DNA from: Haberlea rhodopensis | Taxonomy: Eukaryota; Streptophyta; Magnoliopsida; Lamiales; Gesneriaceae | Assembly: GCA_907163345.1 (NCBI GenBank) | Contig: CAJQUN010000035.1 | Coordinates: forward strand, 2,229,973 to 2,293,972 | Reading direction: 5' to 3' | Length of the DNA: 64,000 nucleotides | Shown here: positions 35,036 to 45,532 of the stretch, in pieces | How the letters are laid out: each line of letters begins with the position of its first letter | Numbering within the stretch: the stretch's first letter is position 1 | Made by a program: the position numbers and the translations under genes | Notes under the pieces: generated by a model | Told to the model about the DNA's origin: nothing | The model's input: only the letters and a program-made list of their open reading frames with translations | The model's database searches: none

Positions 35036-36834
35036 TCTCAATCCTAATGGTCCTAATCACACATGGGATAGAAAACATACCAGGGTCCTTGCATTTTGTG
35101 GGAATGCTTCTTTGGATGACCGCCGAAACATTCTCACCTAGTTCGATCTTGGGACACCCTTTGCGTTCCTTGTTCTTATCCGCTTTCCAAATTTCCTTCA
35201 AAAATCTCGCACATCGAGGTATCTTCATCATGGCATCATGTAGTGGAGCGTTTACCTCACATCGTCAGAAAGTCTCGTAGAGTTCCTTGATATCCTCATC
35301 TTTCCTATTTTCCTTAAAAGCAATGGGGAATGGGTGTTCAATTTTATATTCAGAAAATTTAGGGAACTTATCCCGTGGTTCCTCCTCTTGTATGGGCTCT
35401 TCAGCGTCCTTCTCCGTCTCCTTCATCTCTTCTTGCTTGGGTGGCGTCAGTACCACCTTCTCCTCAGCTGTATCTTCGCTCATCTTCAAAGTGATAGCGC
35501 TCACATTCTCCCTGGGGTTCACCTCCGGTTGTGAAGGTAGTCCATTTGAGATTCTTGCTTCAATCTTGTTGAGCGAAGTTGCCAGTTGTCCCATTTGCAT
35601 AGTCAAGCTTTGGATGCTCGCCCTCGTCTCCTGTTGAAATTGCAAGCTATTTTCAGCAATAACTTTTACAATATTTTCTAACCTGTCAGAAGGAGGGTGC
35701 ACTGGCGGTGGTGGAGGTCGCTTATATGGCGGTCTGTAGGGTGGAGGTTGGTGCATCTGTGGGTTCCCATAGCCTTGGTTCGGATGGTCCCTCCAACCTT
35801 GATTTTAGTTGTTTGGTGGATGGTCATAACTCCTTTGTGGTGGCCCTGGGAATCCTCCCGCTGCATTAACGTGCTCAATGGATGTATCTTGTAGTGATGG
35901 ACGTGCATCAGTGGGATGGTTCGCAGCTAGAGAGATTCCGCACGGCTTCATCTTCCCCACATTGCCACCTGCAAGATTACGCACAAGAAAAGTTAAGTCT
36001 ATCAGTTGTTCCAAATTGGATACATTTACCTTTTTTTCTTGGCGGTTGTCCATGGCGAACATGTCCAAATTGTTGGGAGTTGGCCGCCATGTTAGCTATT
36101 AAGTTCCTTGCCTCCTACGCTGTCTTGTCAATGAAAGCTCCTCCGCTCGCCTCATCCACTAAGTTCCTGTCACCAGAAAGCAAACATTCATAGAAATATT
36201 GAATTAACAAGTGTTCACTTATCTGATGTTGTGGGCAGCTTGCACACAACTTCTTAAAACGTTCACAGTACTATGCAATGACTCCTCGTGGTACTGCTTC
36301 ACACCATAGATCTCCTTTCTTATGTTAGCCCTTGAAGCAGGAAAGTACTTCTCTAGGAAGACTCTTTGCAAATCCGTCCACGTGGTGATAGATCCGGAGG
36401 GTAGGTAGAATAGCCAATCATTTGCACCATCCTTTAGAGAGAATGGAAAGGCTCGCAGTTTGATTTGCCCATCGGTCACGCCAGCAGGCTTCATAGTAGT
36501 GCACACCACGTGGAATTCCATCAAGTGCTTGTGCGGGTTTTCTCCTGCAATACCATGAAAAGATGGCAATAAGTGAATTAAACCAGATTTGAGTTCGAAA
36601 TTTTACGTTATTTGCCAGAGCAGGGAAAGTGATGTAGAGAGGTTGTTGATCCAAGTTAGGATTCGCCAACTGCCTTAAGCTTTGATTCGCAGCCATCGTG
36701 TTCCTCTCTTCTTCTTCCTCAAGTAACATTGCTTCTCTTCTTCTCCGATGTAGTGTCCTCTCGATCTCAGAATCGTAGTAAAAATTCTCTTCGTGATCAA
36801 AAGGTTCACCTGTGCTCATTAACAAACCAAAGTA
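35036..36834 (-). pseudogene. Athila-type gag and protease N-terminus, fragment
   Basis: Minus strand from about 36825 (MLMSTGEPFDHEENFYYD). The gag domain has ENPHKHLMEFHVVCTTMKPA, RAFPFSLKDGANDWLFYLPS and DLQRVFLEKYFPASRANIRK (36300-36550). Degenerate sequence around 35800-36200 leads into MQMGQLATSLNKIEARISNG and GLPSQPEVNPRENVSAI (about 35470-35600). Last is the protease approach: CARFLKEIWKADKNK, GENVSAVIQRSIPTKCKDPG, CVIRTIRIEKA (35036-35231). The piece ends before the catalytic Asp of the protease. This order is the standard Athila (Ty3/Gypsy) gag-protease arrangement. Frames are broken in several places. It lies between two other truncated elements. Confidence 0.85.
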
Positions 36835-36889
36835 GCAATAAAAAATGGTAAAAAAAAAATTAAGTTAACATAAAAATAAAGAAAATCAA

Positions 36890-38765
36890 GTCGGGTCGGA
36901 CACATGCATCAGTCTTCTCGCCCGTCATACCGGATTATCATAAAATATCTCGTCAACCTGTGATGGTACAAGTCAACCCGTGAGATTCATAGTATCCTCG
37001 TCAACCTGTGACGGTGCATGTCAACACGTGACATTCACAATATCCTCGTCAACCCGTGACGATACAATTAACATAATGTTTACTGCTATCTGAAATCAAC
37101 ACGTCATCCATATACATTGCTAACACAATAGCAGTATAATAGTATACAAATCTAATACAACGGTGGCACATCAATATTCATCGCCCAACGGCGGCACACA
37201 GCAGTCCTCGCCCAATGGCAGTATACGATCAATGTGCAACCCCCAATGGCGATACACAATCAATACCCATCGTCCAATGGCGGTAGACAATCAATATTCA
37301 TCGCCCAATGGCGGTACACAATCAATCGCTACGTATACAGCGGCACAATCAATCGCTACGTATACAACGACATAATCCATCGCTACGTATACAGCGGCAT
37401 AACATCATCGCTACGTATACAAAGGCATAATCCATCGCTACGTACACAGCGGCACAATCCATCGCTATGTATACAACGGCACAATCTATCACTACGTATA
37501 CAGCGGCATAACATTATCGCTACGTATACAACGGCATAATCTATCGCTACGTATACAGCGGCATAAAATCCCACACGTCGGCGGCTCAACAATATCCCTC
37601 GCTTCAAATTATCGGCGGCCCAATGATATACCTCGCTTTGACATGTTAGTGTCACGCGCTACGCTATGACAATGGAAAATATCCTGATTCATCGCTCGAT
37701 AAAGTTTTTCGTACATCAACGGTTCAGTAATATCCCTCGTTTCGACATATCAGTGTTCCACGCTACAACAACGGCAAATATTCTGATCCATCGCTGCTCA
37801 ATATATCAGTATCATCACAATGATCTCAAAATGCTTAAATCAACATAACATCTCGCCAATTCTACAATCCCTACTACGTTATACCAGCGGCTCAATAATA
37901 TCCCTCGCTTCGAATTATCGGTGGCTCGATGATATCCCTCGCTTCGACATACTAGCGACCCACGCTATAATATGATAGCGGCAAATATCCTGATCCAGCT
38001 CTCGATAAGACAACGGCAAATATTCTGATCCATCGCTAATTGATATAACCGTAGTATCACAATAATCGTAATACATTTGTACGCACAATGACAGTACCAA
38101 GTATTCATGCATAATAAGTCAATATCAATGCATGCGTATAAATCCACATATACTTGCATTCTCATAATCATAAGGTAGCCATACCCGATTATCTCTGCTG
38201 TCACATATCAACCACACAGCATTGTCCACCATTTCCTGTCCTCAGACAGCACATCACATTTCTCATTCTCTGATTTCCAATAAAATCATGTCTTAGCACT
38301 TATTACATATCTAAGATGCATATCATTTCAATCAATATCATTTACTCTTTCATCAATCACCACATCAATTACTAGTAACTGTCAACATAGCATATCAGTC
38401 GTCGCTCATCCGGCGCCACATCATTAATGTCAAACTTTTAAATCTATGATATGATATTTAAATATGTTACCGGTTGATAGCACCTTCAATCATACCACCC
38501 TCAGTGCGTATGTTCATTGGTGTCAATGGTTATTTCACAATATCACTTTCATCGTATTTCATATGATCATGCAACCACGATGGTTAGCAATAACACATTT
38601 TCATTCATGACCTCATATCATACTATGCACATAAGTATGTAAATGTCATGTCACGCTGGCACAAAATTGCAATCATGCGTAAACTATGTGATATTCATTT
38701 CTACTAATACATTCTTAGGCTCTCAAACAGCCTAAAAGAGCAAACCACTCATCTGATACCACTAA
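36890..38765 (-). mobile_element. Leader/internal region of a non-autonomous LTR element
   Basis: Belongs to the LTR at 38766-40685 (minus strand: LTR, then TGGTATCAGA primer site at 38752-38761, then this region). No coding match. It is dominated by short repeats: CGCTACGTATACAGCGGC units (37320-37565), CATCGCCCAATGGCGG units (37180-37320), TCGCTTCGACAT-type units (37580-38060), and GTCAACCTGTGAC units (36950-37060). The element is cut at about 36890 by the Athila fragment. Confidence 0.7.
37160..38060 (-). repeat. Hairpin-unit tandem array
   Basis: In minus sense the repeated unit is AGCGATGGATTATGCCGCT, with arms AGCG/CGCT around an 11-nt loop, alternating with GGCG...CGCC units and degenerate versions. 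It is homologous in unit shape to the array at 52692-53515. Confidence 0.7.
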
Positions 38766-40685
38766 TGTAAGGACCCCGCGTCCCAATCCCGTGGTTAGTG
38801 CATTTATCATCTATATTAGTGCATTTATCATCTATATTAGTGCATACATTCATAGCATTAGAGAATTCTCATTGTCATGCTTCAATAACAATGGCATGCT
38901 ATCTATAAATTTTTTGGCATAAATCCTCTTATTGTCCAATTCCCAACTCAACTCAATTAACATAAATATACACTCACAATGCACCAACCATATTCTCATT
39001 TCATCATTCAATTATATTCATAAATAATTGCAGGCAATACGTATTTGGAAAGAGAAATCTAAATTTTATACCTGTCATATACACATTTTCAAAATGCTCA
39101 CACACGATCCCTTAGTAAATAAATATGTATCTACATGCACATGTCTCATTACCAATACCAACACTGGTACCTCAGTCCTGAGAGCATTTCCATTCAACAA
39201 CTCAAACTAATGTTGTACCTGTTTGACCTGTTTTAACAGAAAAGCCCCCACACGGGGTGAGCATACCAATAGCACATTCTAAATATCATCAATCTCACAA
39301 TTCATAATTTACAGAATATAAAGCTGTAAATTTAACAAATACTCCATGTATATAGTATGACCATATGGGATCTCACATGTTGTTACTGTTCTCACAATAA
39401 CCAAGATCATCAACTCCAAAATCCGTTAAATCCTTACAATGATTCACTATACTCATATTCAAAATCGCTGGTTCCATAATTAATCATCGTTAAATCATCT
39501 CAATGATTTGCAGTCATCTAATACATCTCAATTAGCAATTTCATAATCATAATTCATCATATCACATCGATTGCTCAACAGCGGCGACACTCTGGCCCCT
39601 CGCACGCTCAACATCGGAGGCATCATGATCATTGTTCGCTCAACAGCGGCAGCATCATACTCATTGCTCGCTCAACAGCGGCAGCACCATAATTCATAAT
39701 GTATACCAATTCATCGCAACAATAATATATTATTCATTAACCATGACAATAATATATTTAACTATGCTCGTACGTCACACGTATCTTGTAGTCCAATCCT
39801 ACGAGCTACTCTTTGCTTTGCCCCGAGATCCGGTGTATAATTCGCTACACAAATTCCATAATTCACAATCAACCGTGTGCACACAATTACATACTTAAGC
39901 ACGTACTCAACCTTCATATACCATCCAATCACAATGATTAAACGCATAAAAGACTCGGACAAGGCATGCATCGATACCACGACAAACTAAAAATTTTCAC
40001 AACACTAGCCCTCGTGATCGATTGCCCAAACGCCCTCGATCAATCACGAGCTACAGAAAATTTCACATTTATTTTCGCTCACGCGCGATCGATCGCCAGG
40101 CGCCCGCGATCGATCGGCCGTTTTGCGCGATCAATCGCCAGAACTGTTCATCTTCTTCCATTTTTTTCTATCAAAACGCGATCGATCAGCGCCCTCCTGC
40201 CGTTCGATCGATCAGCGCCCGCGATCGATCAGCGCCCTCCTGCCGTTCGATCGGCGAGGTCTGTAACAGCCAAAAATGGTATTTTTCGAGCAAAAAGTCT
40301 CAAAACAACAATCTCAACTCCACAAATCCTTCAAATAAACACAAAAATACTCAACATAACACAACAAACCTATAATCTCTAAAAACCCAAAACTCAATCT
40401 CATCTCTAAACATGACCAAACTCTACAAAATTTCTATCAAAACGAAGATTAAAGAGAGTGTAAGAATATTACCCAACTATTTGGTCGAGATTCCCGCTCC
40501 AACACCGAGCCCCATCGATTTTCCTTCAAGGAAAATGGTAGGAAAAGATGGAGAGAAAGATGGGGAGGGTTCTCTGATATATTAACCTCCCTCCTTAAAC
40601 GACATTTAATTATCATCTCCCAAAGGTTCATTGTGTAACACATGAGTTTTATACCACGAAATTTGGCGCAACCCTGAATGTCACA
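38766..40685 (-). repeat. 5' LTR of the minus-strand non-autonomous element
   Basis: Minus strand TGTGACATTCAGGG to GGGGTCCTTACA, about 1920 bp. The end GGGGTCCTTACA plus TTAGTGGTATCAGA is the same as in the element at 49695. GATC-palindrome blocks (GCGATCGATCGCC, CGATCGATCAGCGCCC) occur at 40075-40255. The first bases overlap LINE-like sequence, so the exact start may be off by about 12 bp. Confidence 0.7.
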
Positions 40686-41640
40686 CTTGTTCTTATAGAT
40701 ATGGATGAGAGTACTATTTCTCCATTCATTTGAAATGTTGTTACTCCTCCAAATCTTGTTAAATAGATCTGTTAGCCACTTTATACCCGTCGGTCATAAA
40801 CATCTCCATACTTCAATAGAGATTCTATCGGGACCAACTACTCTTCGTGCTTTCATTTAACTTCGAATTCTCTAATTCTGCGAGTAAACTCATGGTTTGC
40901 ATCATGTTGATGGATGTTAAGATCACATAAATCTTGGTTAAAGCCACCGTTGAACAAGCTGTTAAAATAATTCTTCCATCTTGTTTTGATGTCTTCATCT
41001 CTAATCAAGACTTTATGGTTATCATATTTTATGCATTTCACTGCGCATAAGTCTCTTGTCTTACTCTCCCTCGCTCGAAAATCATGTAGATATCTTTTTC
41101 TGCCTCCTTAGTATCAAATTTATCGTACACTTCTTTGTAGATTTTAGCTCTAGCATCTCGAACTGATGTCTTCGCTTCTTTTTGGCAATCATATACCTTT
41201 TGAATGTTGCTCCATTGTTGTTCTTCTTCAGCTCTCTGTAAGCATCCCTCTTGATTCGGATAGCCTTCTTTACGTCTTCATTCCACCAGATGCGTCCTTA
41301 CCTGGTGAAGCATATCTTCTTGACTCACCAAGGAGCTCTTTAGCTACCATCTTAATGACACAAGCCATTTTGTTCCAGATGGTATCAGAATCATCTCTTG
41401 GCGTCCAATTAACGTCCTCGACTACCTTATCTACAAAAGCTCCAAAGTTACCTTTTTTTAACCGCCACCACTTAATTCTAGGTTCTAACTTATGCTTAAT
41501 TCTAGTATCCCTATTCTTAGTCCTAACATCTAGAACTAAAAGTCGGTGTTGGGTAACTACACTCTCTCCTAGAATTACCTTATAGTCCAAGCACTTAACT
41601 ATATCTATCTTTCTAGCCAATTGTAGTTTTAAAATAAGCA
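40686..41640 (-). pseudogene. L1-type LINE fragment (endonuclease-RT linker)
   Basis: Minus-strand peptides in shifting frames match plant L1 LINEs: CLDYKVILGESVVTQHRLLV (about 41550-41600), WWRLKKGNF, KDASGGMKT, KDAYRELKKNNN and YMIAKKE (about 41170-41290), DIKTRWKNYFNSLFNGG (about 40990), and then the start of the RT domain, RVVGPDRISIEVWR and IKWLTDLFNKIW (about 40740-40850). It covers the end of the endonuclease region and the first RT block. The rest of RT is lost where the LTR element adjoins at 40685. Confidence 0.8.
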
Positions 41641-42193
41641 ATTTATCCCGTGTGATTTTTAAAATAGACAGTTTATCACCATGTGATTTGAAAAAAATTA
41701 CAATTTACCCCCCTTTGGTTTGTGATGCAGCCCTCCCTTCTCGTATGACGTGTGAGGGATTGAGGTGGACAACGTACTATATTTTACAAATTAATAAGGG
41801 CAAAATGTTTTTTACAATCCACAAGAGGTAAAGTGTCTATTTACGATACCACATTGGGTAAAATACTTATTTACAAATCAAATGGGATTAATAGAATTGA
41901 CCATGGTTCAGAATCGCCGGTTAGACGGTTCATAACCGCCCGGTTTGATGGTTCAAAAAATCTCGACCCTTAACCTTAATCTTCCTTGTCCGGTAATGGT
42001 TCATGAACAGCCGGTTACGATGCGGTTCCAATTATGGGTAACCAACGGTTACAGTTACGGTTTGACCCTTATTTTTTTAAAAAAATAAAAAATTTATTAA
42101 AATTTGAAAAAAAGTGTAAAAAGTAATTGAATATGTTTTTCTCCATGGAGTCATAAAATAATGTGAAAAAAATTCAAGCTCGAATAATTAAAA
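41641..42193. repeat. MITE-like inverted sequence and other degenerate repeat
   Basis: 41628-41885 has ends that are roughly inverted copies (AATAGACAGTTTATC... versus ...GTGTCTATTTACGAT), each with repeats of a 30-bp word, like a Mutator- or MITE-type element. 41900-42075 holds repeated CGGTTACG/CCGGTTA words of the kind seen in hAT remnants. No gene. Confidence 0.4.
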
Positions 42194-44070
42194 TGTAAAA
42201 ACCCGGACTTTAGTTATGGGATAACAAAAAAAAAACTTGACTTGGAAGAGTTTGAAAATTTCTAAACTCTAGCATAGAGTTTCAATACATCAAGGAGTCC
42301 CTAACCAAATCAAACTCCTTCCTTATTGATCGAATTTCAGCAGCTTAGATCGAACCAAACTCCACTATCCATTCAAGCACTTCCTCAATCTTTCTACACG
42401 TTTATCCGAAGAGTCCTAGCTATCAACTCCTTCGAATAATTTCCATCTTTTCGCAGCAATATAGATCGAATCAAAGTCAGATTGTTCACCTCAGAATCTG
42501 CACAAATCTTCTCCTATAATTTCGATTGGGAGTCCTACTCCAACACCTATCTATCCAAGAGTCCTTCCATCCTTGGATACCAGTTTATGCATCTATAAAA
42601 GCAAGGTTCCAGCCTCACTTTCAATCACCAATTCACCTTCAACCAGCAGTAAATAGCCGAAGCTTTCTGCCCCAAAACCAGCAACAATTCCATCGAATTT
42701 CTATTCCAGATTCAGTTCAAGTTTTGATAATTTTTCTGAATCCATTTCCAGCATGATTGTGTCATCTTAGCATCACAAACCAAGCTATAATCTGTCCAAA
42801 TAAGTCCAGCAAGGTTAAACCATCGAACCAAGCCAAGTTCGAACCCAAAACCATCGAGTTTCCAAGATCTGTTCTGCCAGCAAGAGTGTTCGGTTTCTGT
42901 GGGTTTTGACAGCAACGTTTGAGTGTTGTTAGTTCCAAATTTGAACCTTCAAGATTACCAGAAACCTTGTCCATAAGACCCTCTGTTAGTGTGTGAAATT
43001 TGAGCAAGAACTATCAAGAATCCATCGAGTTTACCAGCCTATACCAATCGAGTACCAAGTCTGAATCCAATCCGTTTTCCAGCGCTTATTCGAAGTGTTC
43101 CAGCAATCGTTGTCCATCGTGATTCCAGTAGTGATTCAAGGATTAAAACGTGGTGTTTCGAGTGTTGTTCGAAAGCCAAGAAGTTAAGGAAACCGTGTGT
43201 TTCAATCCCTTGATCAAGCAAGCAAGTATCAAAGCAAGTAAGTGGGCTTTTGTTATATATATTCGTTTCGTTTTCTAAAAAAATCATATAGTATGTTTTA
43301 AAATTCCCAATCGATATGTACTATGTTGAAATTATGAAAGTATTATTTTGTAAGCACGTTAAACTCGAAATCTAATTGGATTTGGATCCTCATGACCCTG
43401 ATGCGGTGGGATGTAACCGTTAAAAGAACCTTATACGGTGGTAATCCGTTGTTTCTGGATTATCCAGACCCTTTATTCGTGGGTTAGCCGATGTTATGAC
43501 CTCATCTCTAGGAGGGATAAGTCTAGAGACTGATATCAGTACCAAGAAGAGAGTAGAATGCTTTACTGTGCTTAAGTATATGAAAATTATGAAACGATAT
43601 GTTATGTCATGGCTCGTAGGGGCAAATCAAGTATGTTAAGATACATTCATATCGGTTTATGAAAGTTTTATGATCCAAGTTTGTGAAAATTATGTATATG
43701 TATGATATCGATTGTCCCCCACTTGCTGAGTGTTTTCCAAAGCACTCAACCCCTTACTCTACATCCCCAGATAAAGCCGAAGAAGAATTAGAGCAAGAAG
43801 AAGAGCACCAATTTTGGGGTTGGTGAAATCAAGTCCGCTGCGTAGATCAACATCTTTTATGTTTTCAAGTTTTCCAGTTTTAAGACTATTTTATTTATTC
43901 AGTTGTTAAGTTTTAATTCCGCATTTCTTTATTTATTGTAAAGACAATGGGTTTTTATTTTTATGGAAAAAGACTGGGTTTTCAGTGGTTATGATATTAT
44001 GAGGCTTATTGATTTCAAGTTGTATGGAAATCAATGCCGGTGTTATTGACCCCAGTCTCGGGGCGTGACA
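42194..44070 (+). repeat. 5' LTR of the chromovirus
   Basis: TGTAAAAACCCGG to GGGGCGTGACA. TATA box CTATAAAAGC near 42593. U5 precedes the primer site. Confidence 0.95.
42593..42602 (+). promoter_or_regulatory. TATA box of the chromovirus LTR
   Basis: CTATAAAAGC inside the LTR, with the same motif at the matching place of the 3' LTR (about 59225). It is the likely Pol II core promoter of the element. Confidence 0.6.
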
Positions 44071-44076
44071 TTTTAG

Positions 44077-44089
44077 TGGTATCAGAGCC
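44077..44089 (+). other. Primer binding site, chromovirus
   Basis: TGGTATCAGAGCC, six bases after the LTR end, complementary to initiator-Met tRNA. Confidence 0.9.
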
Positions 44090-44855
44090 AGGTTGGTTCC
44101 ATAATCCCGCTGGGAAAAGTATTCTAGTTAAGGAAGTAACTAGAAGAAAATTTCGGTTGAAATAGACCAACTGGAGAAATAAATACAGTTGGGTGAAAAT
44201 TGACGTTTCATGATAATTACGATAATCAGGAGTCCAATCTGATTAATCACATGAATACGAAAATTTTCGAATTTTTAAAAAAATCTTCAGTTTCTGTTTT
44301 TAAAATTTTATTTTCGAAAAATTGATTTTTAAGAATTATTTTCGGATTTTTTGATTTTCGTACAGTAAACCCTAGCTGCAAACCGTCGCCGCCGCCTGCC
44401 GCCTGCCGCCACGATAGCCGTCGACTAATACACCAATCGAACCGTCTCTTCAAGTCGACCCTACTGTCCAAGTTTCAGATCGATCGGATTCCGTTTGCCC
44501 GATCAATTTCTCGTTCGAAGCTCAAGAACCCTAATTCCCAATTTCTGTTCGATTCTCGATTTCTCGAGCATCGCACGATTGTTTTGAAATTAAAAATTTT
44601 CGTGTGATTATTCCAGCAAGTCGATCATTAGCCCTCTGTCAATTTCAGATTCAAGCTTCGATTAGGGATTAATTCGAAACCCCTATTATTTCGAAATTTA
44701 GAACCCTAATTTTCGAAATTTTTTAAAAAAAAAAAAAAAAAAAAATTTCCAGATTGCAAAAATCAAAGATTTATGCTCTTATTTTTTATCCTTGTTTTAA
44801 AATAATTTTTGTCAAGTATTTCATTTGACTAAATTAGTTCCGTAATTGGGTTTAG
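44090..44855 (+). other. Chromovirus untranslated leader
   Basis: No gene. GC-rich GCCGCCGCCTGCC stretch near 44390 and a poly-A run of about 20 at 44725-44745. It ends in TTGGGTTTAG, acceptor-like, just before the extra ORF. Confidence 0.5.
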
Positions 44856-45338
44856 GTGATGACAACCCGAGCTCAGACAGTCCAGATCCTTAGCCTGGAA
44901 CAAGAAGTTGAAAAGCTCAAGGAAGCTAATTCGGAATTACTTGCGGTAGTAGACCACCTGCGGGGTGATGTTCATAGACTCGGCTACTATCATCATCAAG
45001 CCGACAAGCAGAGTAAGGAAGCTAGCAAAGAAGTTGCTCGACTAGATGAACTCCATCGGACTGCTGCCGAGAAATGCGTAGTGCAAAGGCAACAGCTGGA
45101 ACAAATGGCGGAGCGAGTTCTCTCACTTCAAGCTTCGAGCCATCGCTTGGCAATAAGAAGCAATGGATACTGGAATATCATCACTCACCTCCAGAACGTC
45201 AATAGTGATCTAAAGGAAGCCAATGATCACATGCGAGACATCCTGGACGTTGTAGACTCGGATGAAGACCCAGGTGAAGAACCAACGGAGGAAGATATCG
45301 TAGAGGAGCTAGGAAGTGGAGATGTTATAGATCCGTAG
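44856..45338 (+). CDS. Extra coiled-coil ORF upstream of gag
   Basis: 160 codons, MMTTRAQTVQILSLEQEVEK to a GSGDVIDP end, intact. Residues about 12-60 show heptad spacing of Leu/Val with Glu/Lys (LEQEVEKLKEANSELLAVVD), with more helix at about 60-135, then a strongly acidic tail (DSDEDPGEEPTEEDIVEEL). No zinc knuckle, protease or membrane segment. It lies between the primer site and gag, in a region normally untranslated. Extra ORFs are known in some plant LTR elements, but I do not recognise this one. It could be an accessory, gag-like or RNA-binding factor. It is intact and in a young element, which suggests it was under selection. Function unknown. Confidence 0.7.
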   Translation: MMTTRAQTVQILSLEQEVEKLKEANSELLAVVDHLRGDVHRLGYYHHQADKQSKEASKEVARLDELHRTAAEKCVVQRQQLEQMAERVLSLQASSHRLAIRSNGYWNIITHLQNVNSDLKEANDHMRDILDVVDSDEDPGEEPTEEDIVEELGSGDVIDP

Positions 45339-45532
45339 TTTCTAGAAAGCTTTGTTTAGGAGTTTTGTTTTTAAGAATTATTTCGATGTTCAGCATTTCC
45401 TTTCCGTTTTGTTTTGATAAACATTTTCAATGATTAATAAAATCGTCATTTCTGTTTATCATGTCTTCTTTATCTTTCCGCTATCGTTATATTCTCTGCG
45501 CAAAGAGTTTAGATCTTTATGTATTGTAGGAA
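45339..45532 (+). other. Spacer between the extra ORF and gag, intron-like end
   Basis: 194 bp, T-rich in its second half, ending TATGTATTGTAG just before GAAATGG. The end resembles a splice acceptor. A spliced transcript from a leader donor to this site would put gag first. There is no direct evidence of splicing. Confidence 0.4.

Noticed and set aside
35036..36834. Athila gag as part of the minus-strand element with LTR 38766-40685
   Set aside because: That element's primer site is initiator-Met type and its internal region resembles the non-coding LARD. Athila elements use another tRNA primer, so a separate fragment is more likely, though the join at about 36890 is not sharp.
37160..37570. 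Direct-repeat array that might be a CRISPR or satellite
   Set aside because: Unit length and spacers vary, it sits between a primer binding site and an LTR, and it resembles another LTR-element leader.
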